A DNA stretch of 64,000 bases from NCBI GenBank assembly GCA_022843605.1, contig JALHNI010000007.1:1-64000 (forward strand), read 5' to 3'. The first letter of the stretch is position 1. Each line of letters opens with the position of its first letter. Made by a program: the position numbers and the translations under genes. This document shows, piece after piece, positions 7,504-17,298 of the stretch. The notes under the pieces were generated by a model. That model was not told where the DNA came from. It made no database searches and saw only the letters and a program-made list of their open reading frames with translations. The stretch is from Bryobacter sp. (GTDB lineage: Bacteria; Acidobacteriota; Terriglobia; Bryobacterales; Bryobacteraceae).

Positions 7504-10500
7504 AGAACGCCAGCCGCAACCCGACACGGAAGAGACGCTCGTCGATGCCCTCGCGACCGGTATTCGCAATGGCCGTGCTCACGCCGAAGTTCGATCCGCT
7601 CACGTTCGCTCCTGGGTTGGCGAAGTGCGGCGTGTTCGACACGTTGAACATTTCCGCGCGGAATTGCATGCTGACGCGTTCACCCATCTGGAAGATGCGA
7701 TAGACGCTGACGTCGGCATTCACCATGCCGGGTCCGCGCAGTTGGTTGTAACCGGAGTTGCCAAAACGCGCCGTCGTTACCGGAGCGTAGGCGGTGGTGT
7801 CAAACCAAGCCGTCCGTGAACCAATGATGTTCACGTTCGGCTTGACCTGGTCAGCGATCTGCGAATTTGCCGGAGCGTTGAGCGAGCCGCCATCGGCGCT
7901 GACCGTGAAGGGCGCGCCCGTATAGGCCGTGAACAAGGCATTGACCTGCCACCCGCCGAGCACCGCGGCGCCGATGCCGTCTGTGAGCATCGACTTGCCC
8001 TTGCCGAACGGCAATTGCGCCGAGAACGACGCATTGAAGTTATGCGTGCGATCGTACGACGTCGGGACGTGGGACATCATTTCCCAGTAAGCCGGATTGT
8101 TGTTCGAGTAGCCGTCCACTCCGTTGGCGTTTCCGTTGGGTCCGAGGGCCTTCGACCACGTGTACGCTAACTTCAGCGTGTACCCGCTGAAGCGGCGAGT
8201 GAGCGTGTTCTGCCACGAATCGTAGTAGCCGCGGAAGCCGCCGGCATCGGAATGGATATTGGTGGGTGCCGTACGGCCGAACAGGCGGTTCAAAACGAGG
8301 CCCGGCGTGCCGCCGCCAATGGTGCCATAGTTGGCGTTCCAGCGATTCTGCAAACGCGCCTGGCGATTGCCGACGTATCCGGTTTCCAATACCCACCTCG
8401 CCGCGAACTCCTTCTGGATCATGAAGTTCCAGCTTTGAATGTAGTTGCGACGGTAGTTCGGCGCAGCCAACTCCATGGAAACGGCGTTGGGCACCGTGAT
8501 GATGCCATTGCCAAGGTTCGGCAGCGGGACGGGCGGGATGCCGGCCGCGAGCGTGCTGACGAACGAATAGTCGTTGGCCGAAGGCAAGAGCACCGTACTG
8601 ATCACGGGATAGGTCTGGGCGGGGTTGCGGCCGATATTGACCGGATCCCAGGCGATGCCGTAACCGGCGCGGAACACCAGCGAATTCGTCGCGCGGTAAG
8701 CCATCCCCAGGCGGGGCGCGAACTGCCGCTTGCTCATGCTGAAGCCACAGTTCTGCGGCAGGCTGCCGACACCGCAGAGTGACAGTTGGTTGGTTTGGAA
8801 GTTGTAGATCTCGAGACCGCGGTCGCCTCCGCGCACCGGGACGCCAAAATACTCCCACCGTAGACCGGCGGTGAGGGTGAGCTTCTGGGTGGCGCGCCAG
8901 CGGTCGCTGACATAAAGGCTGTTCGAGGTGTTACGGGTGAGGCCGGCTTCGGTGCGCAGGCGCTTCTCAATGGAAGTCGGCAGGCCGAGCATGAACGCGG
9001 CGTAGGAGTTGTAGTCGTTGGTGGTGGACGCCGGACCGTTGGTGTCGATGGCCTTGCCGGTGACATTGCGGCCGAAGTTGAAGAAGCCCGGATTGCCCGA
9101 AGGCTCGTTGCTATCGATTTCCATCCGCAGGCCGTTCCAGCCGAATTTGAGATCGTGCTTGCCTTTCACCCAGGTGGCGTTGGCGACATACTGCGACTGC
9201 GGGAGCCGGAGGTTAAAGGGCGAATTGTTCTGCGCGCGGCCAAAGGCGTCGAACCCGGTGACGACGAATCCGGGCCAGCCGCCGTCGTCACGCGTGGGGC
9301 CATTGGTGCCGGGGATCTGGAGGAAATCCAGACCGAGTTTCTCGTCGAGGCGGATGTTCTCCACCCGGTTGTTGATGATCGTGTTGCCGAAGTAACCGTC
9401 GATGACGAAGTTCGGCGTCACCGTATAAATGGCCGAGTAGGTCATCGACAGCGTATCGCCAAAGCCCATGCCGTCGTAGCTGCCGCGGTTCTCGATGCCC
9501 CGCCCGCCGAGCTGACCAAATTGCGGAGGATTGTTGAAGCTCCAATCGAGGTAGCTGATCCGCGCGTTCACGTTCAGCTTATCCGTCACGTGCGCTGTCA
9601 CTTTGCTGTCGTAAGTGATCCGATCGAAGCCGAAAGCGCCATTGACGAAGTAGTTCGCACCGACGGCGTTGACGTTGTTGATGTTCGGCGACGGTGTCAA
9701 ATCGGCGATCTTGCGCGAGGCAGCAGCGATCCGGGCGGCGGGAACGATGTTGCCGGGGAACGGTGTGCGCAATCCGCCGGCCGGATTACCGGTGGTCGGA
9801 TCGAAGATCGGCTGGGGCGACTGGGTGAAGTTGCCGGCCCGCATCAGATCGGTGGGCACGTTGGCAATGCGGAACGTCGACTGGCGATCGGGCGTGTTTT
9901 CGTAAGAGAAGAAGTAGAAGACGCGATTCTTGACGATGGGTCCACCGATCGTCCCGCCGTACTGATTGAGAATGCGCTTGGCCTGCCCCTGCGAAGCAGG
10001 CAGGAAATAGGCACGCGCTTTCATGTGCTGGTTGTTGTGATACCAGAAGCCGGATCCATGCAACTGATTCGTGCCGCTCTTAATCTGCACGTTGATCGCG
10101 GCGCCGCCGGCGAACCCCAGGTCCGCTTCGTAGCTGCCGGTTTCGACGGACACCGTTTCAATTGCCTCAAGCGCTGGCACGTAGCCGGCGATGTGCGGCA
10201 GCCAGCTGTTCCAGCTCGTGGCGCCGTCCACGCGGACCGCGGTGGATTGCGCCGTCGTTCCGTTCGAGTTCAGCTGCAGCGCGCGCGACGGATTCGCCGA
10301 GATCGAGTGCGCGTCGGTAGGCGGAGCCATGCCGGGTACGGTCACCAACAGATTCTGATAATTACGGGTCACCGGCACCGGGATGCTCTGCAAATCGGCG
10401 GACCGGATCTCGTTGCGTACGACGGCGCTGTCCGTCTGCAAGGCCGATGCCTGCGCGCTGACATCCACCGTCTCTGTGATCTGCCCCACCACGAGCCGGG

Positions 10501-10822
10501 CGTCGGCGCGAACGGTCGTGTTTGCCGTTGTGGTCACCCGGCGCAGACGGGCAGTTTGGAACCCGGTCGCCGCCACGGTAATGTCGTAATTGCCCGGACG
10601 GAGAGAAATAAACGAGTAGGAGCCATCTCCGCCCGTTTCAGCTTTCGACTCCTGATTCGTATCAATGTTCACCGCCCGCACGCTGGCTCCGGGAACCACC
10701 GACCCACCTGGATCGGTGACATTGCCGACCAGGGATCCGGACAGCGCCTGGCCAAATGCCGGCGTGGCGGCTAAAACGACAAAACAAAGCGACAGCACCA
10801 ACCCTGTGCAAAACTTCTGCAT
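7502..10822 (-). CDS. TonB-dependent receptor, Oar-like, with carboxypeptidase regulatory-like domain
   Basis: From MQKFCTGLVLSLCFVVLAATPAFGQALSGSLVGNVTDPGGSVVPGASVRAVNIDTNQESKAETGGDGSYSFISLRPGNYDITVAATGFQ; ends LFRVGLRLAF. RBS AGAGGAG upstream of ATG at 10822. Confidence 0.9.
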   Translation of the reverse strand: MQKFCTGLVLSLCFVVLAATPAFGQALSGSLVGNVTDPGGSVVPGASVRAVNIDTNQESKAETGGDGSYSFISLRPGNYDITVAATGFQTARLRRVTTTANTTVRADARLVVGQITETVDVSAQASALQTDSAVVRNEIRSADLQSIPVPVTRNYQNLLVTVPGMAPPTDAHSISANPSRALQLNSNGTTAQSTAVRVDGATSWNSWLPHIAGYVPALEAIETVSVETGSYEADLGFAGGAAINVQIKSGTNQLHGSGFWYHNNQHMKARAYFLPASQGQAKRILNQYGGTIGGPIVKNRVFYFFSYENTPDRQSTFRIANVPTDLMRAGNFTQSPQPIFDPTTGNPAGGLRTPFPGNIVPAARIAAASRKIADLTPSPNINNVNAVGANYFVNGAFGFDRITYDSKVTAHVTDKLNVNARISYLDWSFNNPPQFGQLGGRGIENRGSYDGMGFGDTLSMTYSAIYTVTPNFVIDGYFGNTIINNRVENIRLDEKLGLDFLQIPGTNGPTRDDGGWPGFVVTGFDAFGRAQNNSPFNLRLPQSQYVANATWVKGKHDLKFGWNGLRMEIDSNEPSGNPGFFNFGRNVTGKAIDTNGPASTTNDYNSYAAFMLGLPTSIEKRLRTEAGLTRNTSNSLYVSDRWRATQKLTLTAGLRWEYFGVPVRGGDRGLEIYNFQTNQLSLCGVGSLPQNCGFSMSKRQFAPRLGMAYRATNSLVFRAGYGIAWDPVNIGRNPAQTYPVISTVLLPSANDYSFVSTLAAGIPPVPLPNLGNGIITVPNAVSMELAAPNYRRNYIQSWNFMIQKEFAARWVLETGYVGNRQARLQNRWNANYGTIGGGTPGLVLNRLFGRTAPTNIHSDAGGFRGYYDSWQNTLTRRFSGYTLKLAYTWSKALGPNGNANGVDGYSNNNPAYWEMMSHVPTSYDRTHNFNASFSAQLPFGKGKSMLTDGIGAAVLGGWQVNALFTAYTGAPFTVSADGGSLNAPANSQIADQVKPNVNIIGSRTAWFDTTAYAPVTTARFGNSGYNQLRGPGMVNADVSVYRIFQMGERVSMQFRAEMFNVSNTPHFANPGANVSGSNFGVSTAIANTGREGIDERLFRVGLRLAF

Positions 10823-10940
10823 AGACGACTCCTCTTTTGACGCGCAGAGACGCGCGTGCACCAAAAAACCTTTCCAAAGTATGGACTTAGCGAGGGCATT
10901 GGGCAAGTAACCGAAGGTTGCTAACCCGTTACATCCGGGT

Positions 10941-12203
10941 CTAACGCAGCTCTCGGAGGGCCACGTGATGAATCTCGACCGCGCTGGACTGGTCGAACTT
11001 GGCCTCCACCACCATCTCGAACGAATCCGGAATCTTCCCGAACGAACGGCGAAGCGCGTTAGAAAGCTTTGCCACGTAATCGGGGCGGGTGACGTAATCC
11101 ACGGCCGCCCACGTACACATACTATTCGCCGAGCCGATGAGGGTTAGCCAGCCACCGCTGGGGTTCCGGTATCGCCCGACTAAGGCCGCACCGCGCCGGT
11201 CGGTGGGCTTGGGCTCATCAGGATAGGCGGCGATCTCACCCGGCTGAGGACGGAGATTATGCACCTGAAAGTCGCCGATCCGGAAGTTCTGGATAAACGG
11301 CGCGTTGCGAAAATGCGGAGTGAACTTCGGCGCGCCCACGAAGATGACGTTGGCGCCGTTGACGTTGTCCCAGGAAAGCAGGTTGCTGCGCACGAGCGTC
11401 GGATTAATATAGCGGCCCAGCGCCTTGCTTAAGGACGCGGCGCCCATCGCTTCCCCAACGGCGACATAGTGATAGCGCGGTTCGAGAACATCCGGCTTGA
11501 GCAGCTTGCGCCACCCATCAAGGCGTTTGCCGTCGACAGAATCGGCTTCCGCCGGCCACTGATTGAGCTTGCCATCCCTCAGGTCGCCCGGTAGAACCGC
11601 GCCGTCCTGGCCCCTACTCTCAAATCGGACCCACATCGGCACGCCCAACGAAATGAGGGTGGGACGGTCCGAGCTGAGATACGGCTCCCAGAGCTCCTGA
11701 AATGCGGTGGCCTGGTCTCTCCCGGGTGTGGATTTTGCCCGCGAAACGAAGAAAACAATCGTGCCGATCAGCAGCAATGCCGTGAAAACGATGAGCTTGA
11801 GCCGCGTCGTCATGCGCGCGGGCGGCTGATCAATGACGACCGGGACACCGGCCGCAGGTTCGACAGTGCGTTCGTCGAACACAACCGAGAATCCACCCTT
11901 GGGAATCGAAATCACGATCGCGTCGTGGGAGCCCTCGTCCTGATAGTATTCGGTCAGCCGGGAGCGCAGCCGGCCCACCTGGACTCGTACCGAAGGGTCC
12001 ACGCGAGGGTCGTACGATTCGTGCTTCCCTAAGCCTTCCACCCCGATGCGGTATTCCTTCAGGTCGTGCGCTTCGCCGTGCAGTGTGCGTTCCGTGAGGT
12101 ACTCGAGAAGGCGGCGAAGCGAGGTCGAACTGCGGAATGCCGTGCTGGACAAGACATGCTCCACCTGCCGGCGGAGCGAATCTTGTTGGAGGACACTTGG
12201 CAC
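10941..12203 (-). CDS. Winged-helix N-terminal, single-TM, putative membrane-anchored regulator (paralog 1)
   Basis: 420 aa; FRSSTSLRRLLEYLTERTLHGEAHDLKEYRIGVEGLGKHESYDPRVDPSVRVQVGRLRSRLTEYYQDEGSHDAIVISIPKGGFSVVF, then TM LIVFTALLLIGTIVFFV. Paralogous to 23717 and 28048. Confidence 0.75.
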   Translation of the reverse strand: MPSVLQQDSLRRQVEHVLSSTAFRSSTSLRRLLEYLTERTLHGEAHDLKEYRIGVEGLGKHESYDPRVDPSVRVQVGRLRSRLTEYYQDEGSHDAIVISIPKGGFSVVFDERTVEPAAGVPVVIDQPPARMTTRLKLIVFTALLLIGTIVFFVSRAKSTPGRDQATAFQELWEPYLSSDRPTLISLGVPMWVRFESRGQDGAVLPGDLRDGKLNQWPAEADSVDGKRLDGWRKLLKPDVLEPRYHYVAVGEAMGAASLSKALGRYINPTLVRSNLLSWDNVNGANVIFVGAPKFTPHFRNAPFIQNFRIGDFQVHNLRPQPGEIAAYPDEPKPTDRRGAALVGRYRNPSGGWLTLIGSANSMCTWAAVDYVTRPDYVAKLSNALRRSFGKIPDSFEMVVEAKFDQSSAVEIHHVALRELR

Positions 12204-12292
12204 TGGATCATCGTATCAGGAACGTCAAACGGTTACCCTGATGTAACCGCGCCGTTACCGGGCGCTACTTTCGCGACTGTCTGTAGGCCCGT

Positions 12293-15061
12293 ATGCTGGG
12301 ATCAATGATCTGCCGAGCCCTATTCTACGCCTTGCTGGCCGCCGGCCTGTCGCTGGCGGACGACGAGGTGTTCGAGAAAAGCGTGCGGCCTCTCCTCTCG
12401 GCCAAATGCGGCGCTTGCCACAACCCGAAGGCGAAGACGGGCGGCCTCGACCTCACCACCGCCGAGGGTCTACGCGCCGCGGACCACGAAGTGGGTTTGT
12501 TGAAATCCGGCCTCCTGATGAACGCCGTTCGCTGGCAGGGCAAGGTCAAGATGCCTCCGTCCGGTCAACTCCCAGCGGCCGACACCGCCGCCCTCGACTC
12601 CTGGATACGGGCCGGCGCCGCGCTGCCGGAGACGGAGACGAAGGTCGTCGCCGGCAACTGGAAAGAGCGTTTGGCCCATTGGTCGTTCCAGCCGATCCGG
12701 AAGCCCACCCTTCCGGCCGTGAAGAACGGTCGCGGCCGCAATGAGATCGATCACTTCATCTTCGCCAAGCTTGAAGAAGCCAAGCTCGCTCCGCCCGCCG
12801 AAGCCGGCAAGCTCGTCCTGTTGCGCCGCGCGACCTTCGACCTGCACGGACTTCCGCCCACGCCTGAAGAGATCCAGACCTACCTTGCCGACGAGGCTCC
12901 CGACGCCTACGAACGCCTGATCGACCGCCTTCTCGCCTCGCCCCGCTACGGCGAGCGCTGGGGACGGCATTGGCTCGACGTCGCCCGTTTCGCCGAGTCG
13001 ACGGGCATCGATGAGAATCAGGCTTACCGCGAAGCCTGGCGTTATCGCGAATACGTCATCGACGCTTTCAATCGCGACCTCCCCTACAACCGCTTCATGC
13101 TCGAACAGGTGGCCGGCGATCTCGCCGTCGAGAAGTCCGATTTCATCCGCGGCCGGATCGCGACCGGATTCCTCGCTCTGGGTCCGAAAGCCATCGTCGA
13201 ACAGGACAAGACCAAGCAACTCTACGACGTGATCGACGAGCAGATCGACACGACGTCGAAAGCTTTCCTCGGCCTCACCGTCTCCTGCGCCCGCTGCCAC
13301 GACCATAAGTTTGACCCGATCACCGCCGACGACTACTACGCGCTGGCCTCGATCTTCCGCAGCACCCGCCTCTACGAAACACTCGAAGGCCGCAGCTCAA
13401 TGCTCTACTTCGCGCCCCTCACTTCGGACGAAGTGTACGGCAAGTTCAAGCGCCGCCAGGATGAGATCACGAGTAAACAGCTTGAGATCGAAGCCGTGCT
13501 CGAACCGGAAGTCACGGCCTTCGTCTATCGCGAGATCCATCCGAAGCTAGCGAGTTACATGGTGGCCGCCTGGACGGTCGAGCATCAGAAGATGGCTGCC
13601 GCTGACGTCGCCAAGGAGCGCGGACTCGACGCGAAGATGCTCGAAAAGCTGGCGAAGTATCTGCGCGCTGACGGTTCGTTCCGGCCCTTTCTCGCGAGGT
13701 GGTACGCCGCGACACCCGCGAACGTGAACCAGATCGCCGATGAGTATGCGGCAATGATCCGCGAGCCTGCCCAACGATGGCGCGGCATCCTGGACAAGTG
13801 GGCGGCATCGGCGATCGCCAGCGTCGCCCAAGGAAAGAAGCCCACGCCGCAGGTGCGCTTTGAGGGGTTCGCGTTCAGCCAGGAGTCCGAACGGTTCTTC
13901 GGCGACATTTCGTTCCTCGCCAAAACCTTCAATGAGAAGGACCGCGAAGACGGGGCCTTTGCCATCGCGGATAAGGATCGCAAGCGCTTCGTCAGTCCGG
14001 AGACGCGAGCCAAGGTCGAACTGCTCGAGAAGCAACTCGCCGAACTCCGTAAGACCGCGCCCGAGCGTCCCTTCGTGACGCATGCGGTCGCCGAAGATCA
14101 GCCGTTCGAGCAGCATGTCTTCGTTCGCGGCAGTCACGGCAACCTTGGCAAGCCCGTGGCCAAGCGGTTCCCGGTGGTGTTGGCCGGCGAGAATCAGCCG
14201 CCCGTCTCCACCGTGAGCGGCCGGCTCGAGTTAGGCCAATGGCTGGGCTCGCCTTCCAACCCGCTGCCGGCGCGCGTCGCCGTCAACCGGCTGTGGCAAT
14301 GGCATTTTGGCGAAGGCTTGGTCCGCACGCCCGACAACTTCGGCCTGCGCGGCGAAGCGCCCACGCACCCCGAGTTACTCGACTATCTGGCGAGCCGTTT
14401 CATCGAGCGCGGCTGGTCCATGAAGGACATGCATAAGTTCATCATGACGTCCGCCGCCTATCGTTTCTCGTCCGCGACGAAGAGCGAGGCCTGGGAGAAA
14501 GATCCGGGCAACCGGCTGTGGTCGAGGTTCCAAAGGCGCCGCATTTCGGCCGAAGAGATGCGCGACTCATGGCTCGCCGTCAACGGCAAACTCGATCTTA
14601 AGATGGGCAGCTATCTCGACCCCGTCGCCGGTTCGCGCACCGACGCGCGTCGGGGACGCACCAAGATGGACGAACACTTCCGCCGTACGATGTATCTGCC
14701 GGTAGACCGCAACGGTCTCGCGACGATGATGGCCCTCTACGATTTTGCCGACTCCACCACCGCCACCGGCCAGCGCGGCGAAACCTACATCGCCCCGCAG
14801 GCGCTGTATCTGATGAATAACGATTTCTTCCAGCAGCAGGCCTCGGTCTTCGCCAAACGGCTGCGTGACACATCCGAGATGACGGATCAGCAGCGCATCG
14901 AGCAAGGCATTCTGCGGGCCTGGGGCCGCCCCGCTTCGGCGGAAGAGACGCAGCAGATGCTGGCTTTCCTGGCTGGATATCCGGGCGGCAACCAGGATGC
15001 CGCCTGGACGACGCTCGGCCGACTTCTCCTCGAATCGAATCACTTCTTCTATGTCGACTAA
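12293..15061 (+). CDS. PSD1 and planctomycete cytochrome c domain protein (DUF1549/DUF1553)
   Basis: 922 aa; signal peptide, SVRPLLSAKCGACHNPKAKTGGLDL (CxxCH), LLASPRYGERWGRHWLDVARF, CARCHDHKFDPI, LARVAVNRLWQWHFGEGLVRTPDNFG-type DUF1553 segment. Confidence 0.92.
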   Translation: MLGSMICRALFYALLAAGLSLADDEVFEKSVRPLLSAKCGACHNPKAKTGGLDLTTAEGLRAADHEVGLLKSGLLMNAVRWQGKVKMPPSGQLPAADTAALDSWIRAGAALPETETKVVAGNWKERLAHWSFQPIRKPTLPAVKNGRGRNEIDHFIFAKLEEAKLAPPAEAGKLVLLRRATFDLHGLPPTPEEIQTYLADEAPDAYERLIDRLLASPRYGERWGRHWLDVARFAESTGIDENQAYREAWRYREYVIDAFNRDLPYNRFMLEQVAGDLAVEKSDFIRGRIATGFLALGPKAIVEQDKTKQLYDVIDEQIDTTSKAFLGLTVSCARCHDHKFDPITADDYYALASIFRSTRLYETLEGRSSMLYFAPLTSDEVYGKFKRRQDEITSKQLEIEAVLEPEVTAFVYREIHPKLASYMVAAWTVEHQKMAAADVAKERGLDAKMLEKLAKYLRADGSFRPFLARWYAATPANVNQIADEYAAMIREPAQRWRGILDKWAASAIASVAQGKKPTPQVRFEGFAFSQESERFFGDISFLAKTFNEKDREDGAFAIADKDRKRFVSPETRAKVELLEKQLAELRKTAPERPFVTHAVAEDQPFEQHVFVRGSHGNLGKPVAKRFPVVLAGENQPPVSTVSGRLELGQWLGSPSNPLPARVAVNRLWQWHFGEGLVRTPDNFGLRGEAPTHPELLDYLASRFIERGWSMKDMHKFIMTSAAYRFSSATKSEAWEKDPGNRLWSRFQRRRISAEEMRDSWLAVNGKLDLKMGSYLDPVAGSRTDARRGRTKMDEHFRRTMYLPVDRNGLATMMALYDFADSTTATGQRGETYIAPQALYLMNNDFFQQQASVFAKRLRDTSEMTDQQRIEQGILRAWGRPASAEETQQMLAFLAGYPGGNQDAAWTTLGRLLLESNHFFYVD

Positions 15062-16448
15062 ATTCCCACTCTCCCGCCGCGCGCTACTCCGCGATGCCGC
15101 TTGCGGCTTCGGATCGCTGGGCTTGGCCTCCCTGCTCTCCGCCGCCGACAACCCCACCGCGCCCAAGTCGACCCACTTCGCTCCGCGCGCCAAACGCGTC
15201 ATCTTTCTCTTCATGAGCGGCGGACCATCGCACATCGATTCGTTCGACCCCAAACCCAAGCTGGACCGCGACCACCTCAAGCCGCTGCCCTTCAAAATGG
15301 AGCAGCAGTTCCAGCCGACGCTGGCCTACTTCGGCAACCTGATGAAGTCGCCGTGGAGCTTCAAGAACCATGGCCAGAGCGGTTTGCCGGTCAGCAGCCT
15401 GTTCCCGGAAGTCGCGCAATGTGTCGATGAGCTTTGCGTCGTGCGTTCGATGGTGGCCGACGGTCTCGACCACGGCGGTGCCCTCTTGCAGATGCACACG
15501 GGGACGGTGAATCTCACCCGCCCCTCGCTCGGCTCGTGGACGCTGTATGGCTTGGGGACCGAAAATCAGAACCTACCCGGCTTCGTCACCATCCGCCCGC
15601 ACGCCGGCCACAGCGGAGCGCGTAACTGGAGTTCGGCCTTCCTGCCGGGCCAGTATCAGGGCACGCCGATCGGCACGTCACGGACGCCGGTGGCCGAACT
15701 GCGGAAGGAAGCCATCGAGAACTTGTTGGCGCGCAACCGCACCACTGCGGAGCAGCGCTATGAACTTGACATGCTCGCCAAGATCGATCAGCGGCATGCC
15801 CGTCAACGCGAGTTTGACGATCGCCTCGAATCCCGCATTCAAAGCTTTGAACTTGCTTTCCGCATGCAGGCGGAAGGACCGGAGGCGTTCGACGTTGAGC
15901 GCGAATCGGCGGCAACCAAGAGTCTTTATGGCCTCGACAACGCGAAGACCGCCGACTTCGGCTGGCAGTGTCTACTGGCGCGCCGTCTCGTCGAACGCGG
16001 TGTCCGCTTCGTTCAATGCACCGCCGACGATTGGGACCAGCATACGGAATTGGCGCGTCTGCATGCCAAGAACGCGAACAGCGTTGACAAGCCGATCGCC
16101 GGTTTATTGCGCGACCTCAAGTCGCGTGGGATGCTGGACGACACGCTCGTCGTCTGGGGCGGTGAATTTGGACGCACGCCCTTCATGGAACGTGACGGGC
16201 GCGACCACAACCCGTATGGCTTCACCATGTGGATGGCCGGCGGCGGCGTCAAACGCGGTTTCGCTTACGGCGCCACCGACGACTACGGCTACCACGCCGT
16301 TGAGAACCGTGTGCACATCCACGATCTGCACGCGACGATTCTGCATACCCTCGGGCTCGATCACACGAAGTTGACTTACCGCTACAACGGCCGCGACTTC
16401 CGCCTTACCGATGTCCACGGCGTGGTGGCGAAAGACATTCTTGCTTAG
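15051..16448 (+). CDS. DUF1501 domain-containing (sulfatase-like) exported protein
   Basis: From MSTKFPLSRRALLRDAACGFGSLGLASLLSAADN (Tat-like), FLFMSGGPSHIDSFDPKPKLD...VVWGGEFGRTPFMERDGRDHNPYGFT; overlaps the upstream CDS by 11 nt. Confidence 0.92.
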   Translation: MSTKFPLSRRALLRDAACGFGSLGLASLLSAADNPTAPKSTHFAPRAKRVIFLFMSGGPSHIDSFDPKPKLDRDHLKPLPFKMEQQFQPTLAYFGNLMKSPWSFKNHGQSGLPVSSLFPEVAQCVDELCVVRSMVADGLDHGGALLQMHTGTVNLTRPSLGSWTLYGLGTENQNLPGFVTIRPHAGHSGARNWSSAFLPGQYQGTPIGTSRTPVAELRKEAIENLLARNRTTAEQRYELDMLAKIDQRHARQREFDDRLESRIQSFELAFRMQAEGPEAFDVERESAATKSLYGLDNAKTADFGWQCLLARRLVERGVRFVQCTADDWDQHTELARLHAKNANSVDKPIAGLLRDLKSRGMLDDTLVVWGGEFGRTPFMERDGRDHNPYGFTMWMAGGGVKRGFAYGATDDYGYHAVENRVHIHDLHATILHTLGLDHTKLTYRYNGRDFRLTDVHGVVAKDILA

Positions 16449-16642
16449 CCCGGCGTCACCACGGTCCAGCCGCGATGCGTACCATTTGCCACAAGTGGGC
16501 TCTTTTGCGGACCCTCGCCTTCAGCCGCATGCTTCCGGGAGAGTTCCTTCAGGTAAGGGCTGACATCCTCGGCGGTCTTTCCGCTGTTGCCTAAAGTTTC
16601 AATCAGCCGACTGATGGTCGAAGTGATCTCTTTCGTACTCAT
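16445..16642 (-). CDS. Small hypothetical protein (65 aa)
   Basis: MSTKEITSTISRLIETLGNSGKTAEDVSPYLKELSRKHAAEGEGPQKSPLVANGTHRGWTVVTPG; convergent with the DUF1501 stop. Confidence 0.4.
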   Translation of the reverse strand: MSTKEITSTISRLIETLGNSGKTAEDVSPYLKELSRKHAAEGEGPQKSPLVANGTHRGWTVVTPG

Positions 16643-16960
16643 TCCCGACTGATAAGCAACTTAAATGCCAAATGGAAATAGCGCGACTTCCCTGCAAGTG
16701 TATGCTCGACCAGCGTAGTCCTCTGGTTTCATCACCCATGCCGGCACGAGCGGCATTCCTTTCGACGTAGCGCAGCGCGACATCGAGGTGCACCGGGGAG
16801 AGCGGACGGAGAAAAAACGCCCTTGCCAAAGGTGCCGCCCGCAGCGCCGGCGTCCTGAAGCTGGTCACGCATCAGATCGAGGTAGACCTCGCGATCGCCT
16901 GCCGGGCGGAAGACGTCCTGCTGGTTCGTTCCGCGCTGGGTGACGTGACAGCTAGCCGGC
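16640..16960 (-). pseudogene. Degenerate RAYT (Y1_Tnp) transposase
   Basis: Minus-strand reading: HVTQRGTNQQDVFRPAGDREVYLDLMRDQLQDAG, then in another frame LSPVHLDVALRYVERNAARAGMGDETRGLRWSS. These are the N- and C-terminal RAYT motifs; the catalytic middle is missing. Confidence 0.7.
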
Positions 16961-17032
16961 GCGGCGGAGTTCGCGATTCCGATTCAGACGGGTGGCACGA
17001 AGGAGCGCTTTAGCATTCGTCGACCTTGCCCC

Positions 17033-17140
17033 TTACTCGACATACTCCTCCTTTTGATGCAGAACTTTCCAAATGATCTGCACCAGCAGATGCACGATGA
17101 TCGAAACGACTTTCTTTGCGTCATGCTTGGGATTGCCGCC
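17033..17140 (-). pseudogene. Possible transposase C-terminal remnant (IS110-like?)
   Basis: Minus-strand reading HRTGGNPKHDAKKVVSIIVHLLVQIIWKVLHQKEEYVE*; resembles transposase tails with A.k....iW.vL....Y. Weak. Confidence 0.25.
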
Positions 17141-17298
17141 GGTGCGATGCCCTCGCCCGTGCTCTACTTCCATACTGCCTGACGCGCATTCGCCGGCAAT
17201 AGGCTGTCGCAACCCAACCTGGGGCGAGTAACTAAGAAAATCGCCAAATAGAATCAGTTACCTGGCCGCTGCTAGCTGCTACGCTGGCACAAAGCTAC

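Noticed and set aside
9155-10774. 539-aa plus-strand ORF
   Set aside because: Antisense to a convincing TonB receptor; composition (VVD, RRR, GH-rich) is typical of shadow ORFs in high-GC DNA.
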